Source of the DNA: Chromatiales bacterium
Lineage (GTDB): Bacteria > Pseudomonadota > Gammaproteobacteria > UBA6429 > Thiohalophilaceae
DNA: 64,000 bases
Assembly: GCA_027076325.1 (NCBI GenBank)
Contig: JALTJZ010000005.1
Span: 100,494-164,493 of the forward strand
Direction: 5' to 3'
Numbering within the stretch: position 1 is the stretch's first letter; each line of letters begins with the position of its first letter. The position numbers and the translations under genes were made by a program. Below, piece by piece: positions 27,425 through 36,743 of the stretch. The notes beneath the pieces are model-generated. The model searched no databases, was not told where the DNA came from, and saw nothing but the letters and a program-made list of their open reading frames with translations.

Positions 27425-28045
27425 ATGCACTTAAAGAATATAGAACCCCCTGTAAAAGGCAATACCGATGGGCTAATTCTTGCCGGTGGCCGTGGACAGC
27501 GATTCAATAGTCAGGATAAGGGGCTTATCCCTTTTCATGGCGTAACTCTGGCTGAACATGCGATTGCCCGCCTTACGCCACAGGTAAGCCATGTTTTAGT
27601 CAGTGCAAATCGGCATCTAAACGATTACCAAAAACTAAATATAAATTGTATTCAGGATATTTTCCCGAATTATCCAGGTCCATTAGCCGGTATCCATGCT
27701 GCACTTAAAAATTCAGAATCCGACTGGTTGGCAAGTATTGCCTGCGATACACCATGCTTCCCGATGGATTATGTGGAAAAATTATCAGCTAAGCTCACCT
27801 GCTCAGACTCACTGGTTGCCGTTGCTAAAAGTAACAACCGGCTACAAAATGTCTTTATGCTGGTACACAAAACCTTATTTAACTCACTGGATGAATTTAT
27901 TAAACAAGGTGAACGTAAAGCACAAATATGGCTTAAACAACATAATCCTGTTATCGTTGGCTTTAATGAGCCAACCCATGCTTTTTATAATATCAATACA
28001 CCTGAAGATCTGGCCAAAATAGAAAAACTGAGATGCGATGACTAA
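27425..28045 (+). CDS. mobA: MobA, molybdenum cofactor guanylyltransferase
   Basis: MobA attaches GMP to molybdopterin to form the guanine dinucleotide cofactor used by DMSO-reductase-family enzymes. The 206-residue product has the nucleotide-binding signature LAGGRGQRFNSQDKGLI near residue 19, and a VSANRHLNDY and PGPLAGIHAAL pattern typical of the family. An IACDTPCFP motif carries the Asp for metal binding. Its end overlaps mobB by 8 nt. It heads the mobA-mobB-moeA operon on the plus strand, implying that this organism makes bis-MGD enzymes, although none is encoded in the window. Confidence 0.95.
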   Translation: MHLKNIEPPVKGNTDGLILAGGRGQRFNSQDKGLIPFHGVTLAEHAIARLTPQVSHVLVSANRHLNDYQKLNINCIQDIFPNYPGPLAGIHAALKNSESDWLASIACDTPCFPMDYVEKLSAKLTCSDSLVAVAKSNNRLQNVFMLVHKTLFNSLDEFIKQGERKAQIWLKQHNPVIVGFNEPTHAFYNINTPEDLAKIEKLRCDD

Positions 28046-28562
28046 AACAATCCCCCTACTCGGTTTTGTTGCTTACAGCGGTACTGGCAAAACAACCTTA
28101 CTGGAAAAGCTCATCCCGCTGTTAACCGACAACAATATTCGTATTGGTATCATTAAACATGCACATCATAACTTTGACATTGATATTCCCGGCAAAGACA
28201 GTTACCGGCTTCGTAAAGCTGGCGCACAACAGGTACTCGTGGCATCGAACACGCGTCAGGCACTTATTATTGAGAACCAGGATATTAAAAAGGAACCTGA
28301 CTTAGATCAGTGTTTAAAATCGTTACAAACTGATAAGCTTGATTTAATACTGGTAGAAGGTTTTAAACATGCGGCCTATCCTAAAATAGAGATTAACCGC
28401 AGCAGCCATCCACAACCCTTTATTTACCCCGATGACTCTAATGTTATTGCAGTCATTAGTGATATTGAACTGGCGCTACCGGAAAAACTTACAAGTTTAA
28501 ACATGAATAACCCTGACGAAACTATTACTTTTATATTAAGCTACATAAAAGCATTTAAATAA
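28038..28562 (+). CDS. mobB: MobB, molybdopterin-guanine dinucleotide biosynthesis adapter
   Basis: A 174-residue P-loop GTP-binding protein that stimulates MobA. The Walker A motif GYSGTGKTTLL-type (here YSGTGKTTLLEKL) lies near residue 13, IKHAHHNFDIDIPGKDSYRLRKAGA follows in parts, and LVEGFKHAAYPKIEI is the Walker B-like region characteristic of MobB. The start codon overlaps the mobA end by 8 nt, indicating translational coupling. It is followed by moeA after 75 nt. Confidence 0.94.
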   Translation: MTKTIPLLGFVAYSGTGKTTLLEKLIPLLTDNNIRIGIIKHAHHNFDIDIPGKDSYRLRKAGAQQVLVASNTRQALIIENQDIKKEPDLDQCLKSLQTDKLDLILVEGFKHAAYPKIEINRSSHPQPFIYPDDSNVIAVISDIELALPEKLTSLNMNNPDETITFILSYIKAFK

Positions 28563-28637
28563 TGCGGCTTACATAAAGCTATGTGATAATATTTGCTCGA
28601 TAACCCCTCTTAACCACCAGCACGCAGGCTCTTAACG

Positions 28638-29933
28638 ATGAAAGAAATTCCTGTCAGTATTGCACCTAAACCCAGTCAGGCTACGCAAGCCGGTTGCGAC
28701 AGTACCAGCTTGCTTAAAGGCTTGTTAACACTGCAACAGGCACGTACAAAAATGCTTGAAAGCATTACCCCTGTCAGCGATATAATTGAAGTTGGCATTA
28801 TGAATTCGTTTGGCTCAATTGTTGCCGAAGACGTTACTTCACCCATCAATGTACCAAATTATAAAAACTCAGCAATGGATGGCTATGCGATTAAAGCAAG
28901 CGACTTACCTGCCGCTGACTCCAAAAAATTTAAACTGGTTGGCACCTCATGGGCAGGCAAACCTTATGTGGGCGAAATAAAAGATAACCAATGCATTCGC
29001 ATTATGACTGGCGCAAAAGTACCCGAAGGGACCGATACCGTTATTATGCAGGAACATATCAGTAAAGAAGGTGGCAGCATTATTATTTCTGCCGGCCATA
29101 AAGCTGAACAAAATGTACGTTGTGCCGGTGAAGATTTAAAACAGGGTGACATCGTATTAAAAAAAGGTAAATTAATAAACGCAGCAGAAATGGGATTGCT
29201 CGCTTCACTGGGGGTTGCAAAAGTTAAGGTGCTACGGCCGTTAAAAGTGAGTTTCTTTTCAACTGGCGACGAGTTAAAAGGGCTGGGGGAAACATTAGAA
29301 GACGGACAAATTTATGACAGTAATCGCTACACTATTTTTGGTATGTTGCAAAAATTAAACGTAGAGATTAATGACATGGGTGTCATCCCCGATGACAGAG
29401 AAAAAATCGAAGCGGCTTTTTTAACCGCCGCTGATCAGTCGGATGTTATTATTACATCTGGTGGTGTTTCTGTGGGTGACGCCGACTATGTAAAAGAAAC
29501 ACTCGAAAAACTGGGGCAGATAAATTTCTGGAAGCTGGCCATCAAACCAGGCAAGCCATTGGCCTTTGGTAAGGTAAAACAGGCGATATTTATTGGCTTA
29601 CCCGGTAATCCTGTTTCAGTGATGGCAACGTATTACCAACTTGGCTTGCCCGCTATTCAACACTTAAGTGGCAACCGGAACTACACACCCGTGATTGCAA
29701 AAGCCCGCGCCACCGAACCTTTTTACAAACGCCCCGGACGGCTCGATTTTCAACGCGCTATTTTTAGTTACAATGAACAAGGTGAGCTTATTGTTAAAGG
29801 TGTTGGAGTACAAGCCTCTCATATCTTAAGCGGAATGAGTCTGGCAAATTGTTTTGCTATTATTCCGGCTGAAAGTGGTACGGTTAATCCAGGAGAGATG
29901 ATTGATATACAGCCTTTTGAAGGGCTGATTTAA
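28638..29933 (+). CDS. moeA: MoeA, molybdopterin molybdenumtransferase
   Basis: MoeA inserts molybdenum into adenylated molybdopterin. The 431-residue protein has the conserved PNYKNSAMDGYAI region, IMTGAKVPEGTDTVIMQE, and the molybdopterin-binding MoeA/MogA fold with FSTGDEL, SNRYTIFGML and TSGGVSVGDADYVKE. GLPGNPVSVMATY is also present, followed by a C-terminal beta domain. The first 25 residues extend slightly beyond the usual start, with a Cys-containing linker. It is the third gene of the mob/moe operon. Confidence 0.95.
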   Translation: MKEIPVSIAPKPSQATQAGCDSTSLLKGLLTLQQARTKMLESITPVSDIIEVGIMNSFGSIVAEDVTSPINVPNYKNSAMDGYAIKASDLPAADSKKFKLVGTSWAGKPYVGEIKDNQCIRIMTGAKVPEGTDTVIMQEHISKEGGSIIISAGHKAEQNVRCAGEDLKQGDIVLKKGKLINAAEMGLLASLGVAKVKVLRPLKVSFFSTGDELKGLGETLEDGQIYDSNRYTIFGMLQKLNVEINDMGVIPDDREKIEAAFLTAADQSDVIITSGGVSVGDADYVKETLEKLGQINFWKLAIKPGKPLAFGKVKQAIFIGLPGNPVSVMATYYQLGLPAIQHLSGNRNYTPVIAKARATEPFYKRPGRLDFQRAIFSYNEQGELIVKGVGVQASHILSGMSLANCFAIIPAESGTVNPGEMIDIQPFEGLI

Positions 29934-29965
29934 TAGAACACATGATTGCCAGAAAACAAAGTGAA

Positions 29966-30031
29966 CGCGGCAATCTTGTAAAGCCTACCTGTATTACTCG
30001 TTGAAGATTGCCGCGCTATCGCTCGCAATGA
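29966..30031. repeat. REP-like palindromic repeat, copy 1
   Basis: CGCGGCAATCTT at 29966-29977 is the reverse complement of AAGATTGCCGCG at 30004-30015, with a 26-nt loop. It is followed by CTATCGCTCGCAATG. The same arms and a matching tail recur at 39012-39077, so this is a dispersed element rather than a chance hairpin. It lies between the convergent moeA and thioredoxin-like genes, where such repeats often serve as transcription ends. Confidence 0.7.
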
Positions 30032-30071
30032 CAACGGGATATAAAGCACAGTTAGAAAAATAATCCATCTT

Positions 30072-30440
30072 CTAAGCTTTAGCTTCCCCGTCTTCCATTT
30101 GCTTATGCACATCAGCCATGTCCAGACCACTGGCTTTTTCAATCAACTCTTCCAGTTGTGCTTTTTGCAGCGCACCGGCTTCCGAATACAAAATAACCTG
30201 TTCACGAAACATCATTAAAGTCGGAATAGAGCGGATCTGAAAACCGGCAGCCAGTTCCTGTTCATCTTCGGTGTTGACTTTGGCAAAAACAATGTCCGGG
30301 TATTTTTCTGACAGCTCTTCATAAACCGGTAAAAATCCCTGGCAAGGACCACACCAGGGTGCCCAGAAGTCAACAATCACAAAGTCATTGTTTTCGATAG
30401 TGTTTTTAAAATTGTCTTTATTTAGCTCAATGGTTGCCAC
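30072..30440 (-). CDS. Thioredoxin-family protein with extended C-terminus
   Basis: A 122-residue cytoplasmic thioredoxin fold. The active site WCGPC places the cysteines at residues 30 and 33, with the usual VDFWAPWCGPC lead-in and the cis-proline in RSIPTLMMF. After the final helix there is an additional acidic tail of about 15 residues (GLDMADVHKQMEDGE) not found in classical TrxA. In TrxA the residue after the second Cys is usually Lys (CGPCK); here it is Gln. It could be a housekeeping or specialised thiol-disulfide reductase. Confidence 0.88.
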   Translation of the reverse strand: MATIELNKDNFKNTIENNDFVIVDFWAPWCGPCQGFLPVYEELSEKYPDIVFAKVNTEDEQELAAGFQIRSIPTLMMFREQVILYSEAGALQKAQLEELIEKASGLDMADVHKQMEDGEAKA

Positions 30441-30554
30441 GGGCTGCTCCGGTTAATTAATGTATAGGATAGTACTAGATAGTGCCAAAATAGCTTATTT
30501 CAAGGCTATTATAATATAAAAACAGTGGTGATGACTAACGGCAATTAAAGTAAA

Positions 30555-31193
30555 CTACTCAAAGTCCAGTTCTTTCAGTGTATACACATAAAGCTGGTTA
30601 TTTGCAGTTATTTTATAATTTGGTACATACAGGTTATAACGTGGTGCATTATCTAAACCATTCTGTTTATAAATACGGCCGGCTTTATCATAAAGGTACC
30701 CTGTTCGTTTTTCAGAAAAACCACCGTGCCATAATCCATCTTCAGTTAAGTTAGGTTGATAATTTTCCAGACGATAATTTATATCTGCACCTGATAGCGG
30801 ATTAACCGCATAAGCTATAAAGTATTCCGGCTTTAATGAGCGATGATAGTTTTTTGCAAACGCAGGCTGTGTGCTTTCTTTTGAGTCAGGATCCATTAGC
30901 GCCGAACGAATGGCCAGCAACTGTTTTAAATCCTGTTGTTCACGATGCATTAAAATAACAGGGAGGCCATTATGCCGGATAATTCTTGTTTCACCCGCTA
31001 CTAATTCAGTCAAGTTAAACTGAAGCAAATAATCTTTTTTCTTTACCGTTGACGAATCTGAATAGCCGGAGAAAACCGTCCATATAAAAATAATGGCTAT
31101 AACAAGTAGAAATAAAAAAACGACAAATAAATTCTTTCGCTTTTTTTTATTAGCCAGCTGATCTCCAGCAGTAATAAAACTATCTGAGCTCAT
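30555..31193 (-). CDS. Membrane-anchored protein, possibly Rieske-like without cluster ligands
   Basis: A 212-residue protein with a Lys/Arg-rich leader, one membrane anchor (about 22-42) and a periplasmic domain. The stretch [29 protein letters not shown] and the sentence-like order of strands after it resemble the ubiquinol-cytochrome c reductase Rieske subunit (anchor, then GKPV-type strand, then basic linker). However, the two Cys-X-His cluster motifs are absent: where CTHLGC would be expected the sequence has [10 protein letters not shown]. It therefore cannot bind a 2Fe-2S cluster in the usual way. The gene overlaps the NUDIX gene start-to-stop by 4 nt, so they are probably cotranscribed. 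No function assigned. Confidence 0.6.
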   Translation of the reverse strand: MSSDSFITAGDQLANKKKRKNLFVVFLFLLVIAIIFIWTVFSGYSDSSTVKKKDYLLQFNLTELVAGETRIIRHNGLPVILMHREQQDLKQLLAIRSALMDPDSKESTQPAFAKNYHRSLKPEYFIAYAVNPLSGADINYRLENYQPNLTEDGLWHGGFSEKRTGYLYDKAGRIYKQNGLDNAPRYNLYVPNYKITANNQLYVYTLKELDFE

Positions 31194-31639
31194 ATCAACG
31201 ATTTGACTTTATTTGATTTTTTATAGTGCAGGTAATCCTGCAAAACTTTTGCGTGATCAAAAGCCAGCTCTGCTGGCAATGCATTAATATTAAAAACCGC
31301 TACATTTTTTGCATCATCTGCCGCGATGGGTGTGCCCGTTGCTTTTGCAATATAAACGGCCGTTGCCGTGTGTCCACGCTCATCACGTTCTGGATCAGAA
31401 TAAAGACCAAGCAAACATAGCAACACTACATCCAGACAAACTTCTTCTTTTGCTTCACGAACCACAGCCTGCTCAACTGTTTCACCTACATCCACAAAGC
31501 CACCGGGAATTGCCCAGCCATAAGGTGGATTCTTACGTTCAATCAACACAATACCCGTTTGGTTGTCCTTACCCGTTAATTCAATAATGACATCAGCGGC
31601 CAATAACGGTGTAACAGGACGAACGTTTTTTTTACTCAT
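31190..31639 (-). CDS. NUDIX hydrolase
   Basis: A 149-residue nucleoside-diphosphate-linked hydrolase. The Nudix box is clear, [21 protein letters not shown] followed by VC in place of the usual xG, so the last glycine is replaced by Cys. The substrate cannot be told; similar proteins act on ADP-ribose or oxidised nucleotides (the [11 protein letters not shown] context is shared with ADP-ribose-type members). It overlaps the downstream membrane protein by 4 nt and lies 8 nt after hslR on the same strand. Confidence 0.88.
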   Translation of the reverse strand: MSKKNVRPVTPLLAADVIIELTGKDNQTGIVLIERKNPPYGWAIPGGFVDVGETVEQAVVREAKEEVCLDVVLLCLLGLYSDPERDERGHTATAVYIAKATGTPIAADDAKNVAVFNINALPAELAFDHAKVLQDYLHYKKSNKVKSLI

Positions 31640-31647
31640 AACAGTGT

Positions 31648-32037
31648 CTATTCTGAAAATTTGTTTTTAAAACGAATAATACGGGCGCGTTCACGCTTGT
31701 CAGGTTTGCTTTTAGGTGCGGCTATATTCTGAGCCTTGCGCTGCAAACTTATCATTTCTCGCTGCACCACACTTTCTGCTGTTTCCTGATAAAGTTGCTG
31801 TGCAATACTAGCCGAACCACGTTTATCAGTAAGTTGTAAAACTTCAATGGTATATTTATATAAACCTTTTGTAATAATCAGGGTATCACCCACATTTAAT
31901 GTCCGTGATGGCTTTACCCGACTCCCCTTGTTTTGCTCAAGGACATGCACGTGCCCACCTAGCACTGCCTCTGTTGCCAGTTTACGTGTTTTATAAAAGC
32001 GGGCAGCCCAAAGCCATTTATCCAGTCGCACGTTCAC
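31648..32037 (-). CDS. hslR: HslR (Hsp15), ribosome-associated S4-domain heat shock protein
   Basis: Hsp15 binds free 50S subunits carrying stalled nascent chains and helps recycle them. The 129-residue product opens with the S4 RNA-binding domain, [19 protein letters not shown], then [20 protein letters not shown]. It ends in a Lys/Arg-rich tail ([18 protein letters not shown]), as in E. coli HslR. It is first in a minus-strand series with the NUDIX and membrane-protein genes. No heat-shock promoter was evident immediately upstream. Confidence 0.92.
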   Translation of the reverse strand: MNVRLDKWLWAARFYKTRKLATEAVLGGHVHVLEQNKGSRVKPSRTLNVGDTLIITKGLYKYTIEVLQLTDKRGSASIAQQLYQETAESVVQREMISLQRKAQNIAAPKSKPDKRERARIIRFKNKFSE

Positions 32038-32152
32038 ACTTTACTACTCATCACATTATATTGATAACAGCGCTACAACACGCTTGAATCGGTGAATATT
32101 ATTGCAACATCAAATAAAGGTCTGCTATAGCCAGGGAAAAGAGTTCTAATTT

Positions 32153-32464
32153 TTATTTTCCGCCACCCAGACAAGGGGGTGACAAAGGTGCTGTACCAAA
32201 AGCATCCTGCCATTCAGCTTGTGTATAGGTATGCAAAGCAAGCGCATGAATCTTACCCTGAAGCTCTTCTTCGAGAATTTTGTTCACCATGCGGTGTCTT
32301 GCAAGTAGCGGCTTACCTGAAAAATCTTCTGAAACAAGCACAACTTTAAAATGCGACTCTGAGCCAGCCGGCACATTATGATTATTACTTTCATTTACCA
32401 CATCCAGATGCAATGCATTAATATCCGATGCCAGCTTTCTTTCAATCACAGCCTGTATATTCAT
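32153..32464 (-). CDS. bolA: BolA-family protein
   Basis: A 103-residue BolA/IbaG-fold protein. These partner with monothiol glutaredoxins in Fe-S handling, and BolA itself also affects morphology genes. Visible family motifs are the central SHFKVVLVSEDFSGKPLLARHRMVN (quoted in part) containing the conserved His after a Ser, and HALALHTYTQAEW near the C-terminus. The end is an unusual Pro/Cys/Gly tail (PPCLGGG). BolA rather than IbaG is favoured by length and the LLARHRMVNKIL helix. Confidence 0.9.
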   Translation of the reverse strand: MNIQAVIERKLASDINALHLDVVNESNNHNVPAGSESHFKVVLVSEDFSGKPLLARHRMVNKILEEELQGKIHALALHTYTQAEWQDAFGTAPLSPPCLGGGK

Positions 32465-32500
32465 ACTACAAAAATACCCATACTAAAAATAAAATTAAAA

Positions 32501-32785
32501 TCAGTTATCCTGATAAAATCGCATACCCATTAAATATTCATCATCATCATAATAACGATAAACAATTTCACCTTTTGCCTTAATAACCTTCACTTTTCCT
32601 GCTGGTGCGATATTCATTGTCACTGTTAAAATATCACCCACAGTTTTTGGATTCTCCGATGCAAAACAAACACCTTCCAGGGAAAAATCAACTGCCTTCA
32701 TGGTTGTCTTTTCACCTGAAAAATCACTGACACTCACTGGTCGACCAAAAGGTATTCTACGATGCTTGCGCTTTTCTGCGATCAT
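32501..32785 (-). CDS. PilZ-domain protein, probable c-di-GMP binder
   Basis: A 94-residue stand-alone PilZ domain. The RxxxR motif is present near the start as KHRRIPFGRPVSV, and the second motif DFSLEGVCFAS corresponds to D/NxSxxG. The strand GEIVYRYYDDDEYLMGMRF closes the barrel. With both motifs intact it should bind c-di-GMP. It is 36 nt downstream of bolA's start region on the same strand but has its own RBS-like GGAG. Its target is unknown; another c-di-GMP protein, FimX, is encoded in the window. Confidence 0.88.
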   Translation of the reverse strand: MIAEKRKHRRIPFGRPVSVSDFSGEKTTMKAVDFSLEGVCFASENPKTVGDILTVTMNIAPAGKVKVIKAKGEIVYRYYDDDEYLMGMRFYQDN

Positions 32786-33035
32786 ATTGTTGCTCCCTTA
32801 AAAAACTAAATCATACATAACCTGAATTACACATAATTTAACCATCCCCCCATTCCTGCTCGCTCATCACAACGTCCATCCAGGGACACTTAATTTACCC
32901 CGGTATTAGACCAAAGTACCAGGCGATTGTACAAGTTTTTCTGGCTCAAAACTCAAAAAACCAGGGCTTACACACCGGTTTCAAATAATGCAGACCGTTT
33001 GCCCCTCAGAATCAACCACTTGTCGACCATACTGT

Positions 33036-33908
33036 TTATTTTATCGATTTAAATTCCCGTAAGATTCGGCGGCTACGGTCATAATCTTTATCTGTTACCT
33101 TATGAATGCCTGTCATATTCATTTTTTTCAAAATTGCCTTACCCTCAGCCGAATCATTTAAATCTAGCAGAGCATTTTGAATCGATACTTTAACATCTTT
33201 GTCCATCGATTTTTTCACAGCCCAGGGAAGGTGAGTTAAGGGCTCACTTCTACTGATAACTTTTAATTCTGAAACATCCACGCCTCTATTTTTAAGCAGC
33301 GGTAATTTCAATATTACATCGCCTAAACCAGAAGCCGTCACCTGTTTTAAAGACACTGCAATCGCTGCATTAGGTGGATTTTTTGCAAACCGGGTAACAT
33401 ATTCTGTTGTCATGACACCGGCACGATGCAATAAGACCGCATTAACAACATAGGAAACAAATGCCTTTTTACCGCCACCAAATAATATGGTTTTCCCTTT
33501 AAGATCGTTAAGTGAATTAATACCACTGTCCTTTCTTACCATAATAATACTGCGGATAGTTTTTTTGCCAAATTCCTCATTTTGCATAATCACTTGATAA
33601 CCCGGCTTTATATTCGAGTCGATATAATGATATTGGTTATAGTGAACAATGTCGTATTTGGCATTCATTACATTTCCCCAGAAAATCGGGAAATTTTTTG
33701 CAGTTACCAGTTTTATTTCTCTACCGATTTTTTCAGATAAATGTTCCGACAAAGGGGTAAACATTTTAATGGTAACTTTTGCATTACGGCGCGGAAAAAC
33801 ACCAAACGTAAGCGCATCATCCATTGCAATAACCAGTTTTGGCAACCATAGCTCACCACTTAATAAAATAATTAAGCCATACAGTGTGCTTTTTTTAGTT
33901 ATGCTCAT
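33036..33908 (-). CDS. PhnD/TauA-type periplasmic substrate-binding protein, no transporter nearby
   Basis: A 290-residue protein with a signal-type N-terminus (hydrophobic about 8-27, cleavage near VIAMDD). It has the phosphate/phosphonate-binding PhnD fold: LTFGVFPRRNAK, AKYDIVHYNQYHYI, SLNDLKGKTILFGGGKKA and LPWAVKK. No ABC permease or ATPase gene is adjacent. Orphan PhnD-like proteins often act as sensor inputs or as unlinked receptors, so uptake of phosphonate should not be assumed. A 250-nt non-coding region separates it from the PilZ gene; nothing recognisable was seen there. Confidence 0.8.
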   Translation of the reverse strand: MSITKKSTLYGLIILLSGELWLPKLVIAMDDALTFGVFPRRNAKVTIKMFTPLSEHLSEKIGREIKLVTAKNFPIFWGNVMNAKYDIVHYNQYHYIDSNIKPGYQVIMQNEEFGKKTIRSIIMVRKDSGINSLNDLKGKTILFGGGKKAFVSYVVNAVLLHRAGVMTTEYVTRFAKNPPNAAIAVSLKQVTASGLGDVILKLPLLKNRGVDVSELKVISRSEPLTHLPWAVKKSMDKDVKVSIQNALLDLNDSAEGKAILKKMNMTGIHKVTDKDYDRSRRILREFKSIK

Positions 33909-34074
33909 ACGAAAACCCTAGTGGTCATTCGTTCTATAATTATCAACGCTTAAATCATATATTAGCACTCAGAGGGCTAATAGCAGGGTAATTGCTATTT
34001 TTTTCATAAGCAAGCGCTTAAACTTAAGTCCAATATACCCCCTATTTGTCATATTAAGGGTATTTCAGGCATTA

Positions 34075-34114
34075 AAAAACGGCTACCGGTATTAACCCCC
34101 GGTAACCGTTTTTA
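34075..34114 (-). terminator. Rho-independent terminator of htpG
   Basis: On the minus strand, AAAACGGTTACCGG pairs with CCGGTAGCCGTTTT across a 9-nt loop and runs into a T tract. It begins 21 nt after the htpG stop. The flanking A and T runs on both sides allow it to work in both directions. Confidence 0.8.
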
Positions 34115-34134
34115 TATTCAATACTACGGTTTAG

Positions 34135-36027
34135 TTAGCTAGCAAACTGTAGTAATAATTTATTCATTCTGGAAACAAAGCCCGATGGATCTTCCAGTTG
34201 GCCGCCTTCACTTAACATGGCCTGTTCAAATAAAGTCAGTGTCAGATCATTAAATTGTTCTGACTTTGAATCGTCTTCCAGTACTTTAACCAGTGGATGT
34301 TCCGGGTTAATTTCCAGAATAGGTTCAACGTTTGGAACGGCATGACCGGCTTGCTTTAGAATTTTTTGCATGCTTACGGCCATATCCTGTTCTTCCACTA
34401 CCAGACAGGCGGGTGAGTCCGTTAGTCGATGAGAAACCCGCACTTCTTTTACTTTACCTTCAAGTGCGTCTTTCATTTTGGCGACAAGATCTTTAAATTC
34501 TTTCTCGACTTTTTTCGCCTTTTTCTTGTCTTCTTTATCTTCAAGTTCACCCAGATCAAGTTCACCTTTGGCAACCGATACCAGTTTTTTGCCTTCAAAC
34601 TCGTTAAAGTAAGACATCATCCATTCATCAACACGATCAAACATCAGTAAAACTTCGATGCCTTTCTTCTTGAAGAATTCCAGATGCGGGCTATTTTTAG
34701 CCGCAGTGTAACTTTCTGCCGTGATGTAATAAATTTTATCCTGTCCTTCTTTCATCCGGCCAAGATAATCTTCCAATGATACATTTTGCACATCGGAATC
34801 ATTGTTGCTCGAAGCAAAACGCAGTAATTTGGCAATTTTATCTTTGTTAGCAAAATCTTCGGCCATGCCTTCTTTAATCACATTACCAAACTCACTCCAG
34901 AACGAGGCATACTTTTCTGGATCGTCTTTTGCAATTTTGGCTAATGCAGCAAGAATCTTTTTAACAGACCCTGTTTTAATGGCATCAATCTGCTTGTTCT
35001 TCTGTAAAATTTCACGTGACACATTTAGTGGCAAATCATCTGAATCAACAATACCTTTTACAAAGCGCAAGTAGCTTGGCATTAACTGTTCAGCGTCATC
35101 CATAATAAAGACCCGCTTCACATAAAGCTTAATACCCGTTTGCTTGTCTCGTTCATATAAATCGAATGGTGCGCGTTTAGGAATATAGAATAAGGTTGTA
35201 TACGACTGCGTACCTTCTACCTGATTGTGCAACCAGTGCATAGGGTCTTCGAAATCGTAAGCGACGCTTTTATAAAATTCTTTATACTCTTCATCGCTAA
35301 TATCTGACTTACTGCGTTTCCATAAAGCAGAGGCTTTATTAACCACCTCAAGTTCATCTGTTTTTTTACCTTTATCATCCAGTTTGTACATGGAAATTGG
35401 CATTTCAATATGGTCCGAGTAACGATTAACAATGGTGCGCAAACGCATATCTTCCAGAAATTCATCTTCACCTTCACGCATATGCAGGATGATTTTTGTA
35501 CCACGCTTTTCAAGTTCGATATTCTCCAGACTAAACTCACCTTCACCGGTGGATTCCCAACGTACCCCTTGCTCTTTTGAATCACCTGCACGCCGTGTTT
35601 CAACTGTTACTTTGTCGGCTACAATAAATGAAGAATAAAAGCCCACACCAAACTGACCAATCATTCGTGCATCTTTTGCCTGATCACCTGAAAGAGTGTC
35701 TAAAAATTTCTTTGTACCAGAATTTGCAATCGTGCCAATATTGTCAATCACTTCCTGCCGATTCATACCAATACCATTGTCTAGTATCGAAATGGTTCGT
35801 GCTTCCTTATCAACATCAATTATGAGTTTTAAATCATGATCATCTTCAAATAAGGCATCATTTTTAAGTGCCTCAAAGCGTAACTTATCGCAGGCATCGG
35901 AGGCATTGGAAATAAGCTCGCGAACAAAAATCTCCTTGTTGGAATACAGGGAATGAATCATTAAATTAAGCAGCTGCTTTACTTCGGTTTGAAAACTGAG
36001 GGTTTCTTTTTGAGTATCCACGGTCAT
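34135..36027 (-). CDS. htpG: HtpG, Hsp90-family chaperone
   Basis: The 630-residue bacterial Hsp90. The GHKL ATPase domain has [27 protein letters not shown] and [17 protein letters not shown]. The middle domain includes [11 protein letters not shown], and the C-terminal dimerisation domain ends at about residue 630. It is an ATP-dependent homodimer that matures client proteins under stress. A consensus heat-shock promoter lies 70-100 nt upstream and a terminator follows, so it is a monocistronic sigma32-regulated gene. The AGGAG-type ribosome-binding site precedes the ATG by about 6 nt. Confidence 0.97.
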   Translation of the reverse strand: MTVDTQKETLSFQTEVKQLLNLMIHSLYSNKEIFVRELISNASDACDKLRFEALKNDALFEDDHDLKLIIDVDKEARTISILDNGIGMNRQEVIDNIGTIANSGTKKFLDTLSGDQAKDARMIGQFGVGFYSSFIVADKVTVETRRAGDSKEQGVRWESTGEGEFSLENIELEKRGTKIILHMREGEDEFLEDMRLRTIVNRYSDHIEMPISMYKLDDKGKKTDELEVVNKASALWKRSKSDISDEEYKEFYKSVAYDFEDPMHWLHNQVEGTQSYTTLFYIPKRAPFDLYERDKQTGIKLYVKRVFIMDDAEQLMPSYLRFVKGIVDSDDLPLNVSREILQKNKQIDAIKTGSVKKILAALAKIAKDDPEKYASFWSEFGNVIKEGMAEDFANKDKIAKLLRFASSNNDSDVQNVSLEDYLGRMKEGQDKIYYITAESYTAAKNSPHLEFFKKKGIEVLLMFDRVDEWMMSYFNEFEGKKLVSVAKGELDLGELEDKEDKKKAKKVEKEFKDLVAKMKDALEGKVKEVRVSHRLTDSPACLVVEEQDMAVSMQKILKQAGHAVPNVEPILEINPEHPLVKVLEDDSKSEQFNDLTLTLFEQAMLSEGGQLEDPSGFVSRMNKLLLQFAS

Positions 36028-36097
36028 TTATTACTCCTGAAAATATTTCTTAATCTGTACAACGCTATGAGTTCGGTATTTGTTGTGATAACTAGCT

Positions 36098-36126
36098 AAA
36101 TGGGGTGACAACCCCAATCTTTCAAG
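36098..36126 (-). promoter_or_regulatory. Sigma32 heat-shock promoter of htpG
   Basis: On the minus strand, CTTGAAA (36120-36126) and CCCCATTT (36098-36105) are separated by 14 nt, an exact match to the sigma32 (RpoH) consensus CTTGAAA-N11-16-CCCCATNT. The spacer and -10 also form a small palindrome, GGGGTTGTCACCCC. It points at htpG, about 71 nt away. Confidence 0.85.
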
Positions 36127-36275
36127 GGATGTATAAAACATTTTTAAAAACTGTGACGCCGATATAATTTACATTTAAAATCAGATAGTTAAGTGTTACC
36201 CTGTTCTCAAATCCCCCGAAACCAATCACCTATACTCACCCTGCTGATATTTTATTATGGATAAGGATTATCAAA

Positions 36276-36515
36276 ATGGATAGTAACCACCAAACGGCTT
36301 ATACGACACAACCGGGGCAACTGAGTAAAACAGAGTTAAAGAATTTAGTTTGCGCAACACATAATACCTCTGCTTCTGCCCTGTTTATCTCCCGAACTCA
36401 GGCACAAAAAGAGTGTGCCCGCCGAGCCAAAGCTTATGCACAAATCAGCTGGTATTCTGGCTATGTAATAATCGCTTGCCTTGTGTTTGTAGTATTGGTA
36501 AAACTTATAGCGTAG
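36276..36515 (+). CDS. Small single-pass membrane protein, hypothetical
   Basis: A 79-residue protein with a polar N-terminal half (residues 1-50, containing LSKTELKNLVCATHN and a run of Arg/Lys) and one membrane segment at about 56-77. AAGGA precedes the ATG by about 9 nt, and a TATTAT box lies around 36250, so it looks expressed. It is divergent from htpG. No family is recognised. Confidence 0.55.
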   Translation: MDSNHQTAYTTQPGQLSKTELKNLVCATHNTSASALFISRTQAQKECARRAKAYAQISWYSGYVIIACLVFVVLVKLIA

Positions 36516-36552
36516 TTACTTGAATTATAAAAATCCGGGTTTAAATATAAAT

Positions 36553-36708
36553 ATGCGCTCTATTGTTTTATTGCTTATTCTTGTCGCACTCAGTATCTGG
36601 GTTGGTTTTGCTTTACGAAAAAATAACAATCCCAACGCTAAAATTGCATTTGCAATTGCCGGCATTCTGACGCTGCTGTTTTTTGCCGGTTTTTTCAAGT
36701 TTATCTAA
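36553..36708 (+). CDS. Small two-pass membrane protein, hypothetical
   Basis: From the ATG at 36553 this gives 51 residues: a hydrophobic segment (1-18), a short polar turn RKNNNPNAK, and a second hydrophobic segment (30-48). The upstream in-frame ATG at 36520 would add an unlikely polar leader. It begins 38 nt after the preceding small membrane gene, so they may form a two-gene unit. Function unknown. Confidence 0.5.
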   Translation: MRSIVLLLILVALSIWVGFALRKNNNPNAKIAFAIAGILTLLFFAGFFKFI

Positions 36709-36743
36709 ACCTGAATATGGCAACGACATCCCTGTCTTCTGTT

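Noticed and set aside
29930-30142. 70-residue frame across the moeA/thioredoxin gap
   Set aside because: It covers the REP-like repeat and the end of the thioredoxin gene; the composition is not protein-like and there is no ribosome-binding site.
32786-33035. Possible riboswitch in the 250-nt gap upstream of the PilZ gene
   Set aside because: Only short unrelated runs were seen and no conserved aptamer core; nothing supports a call.
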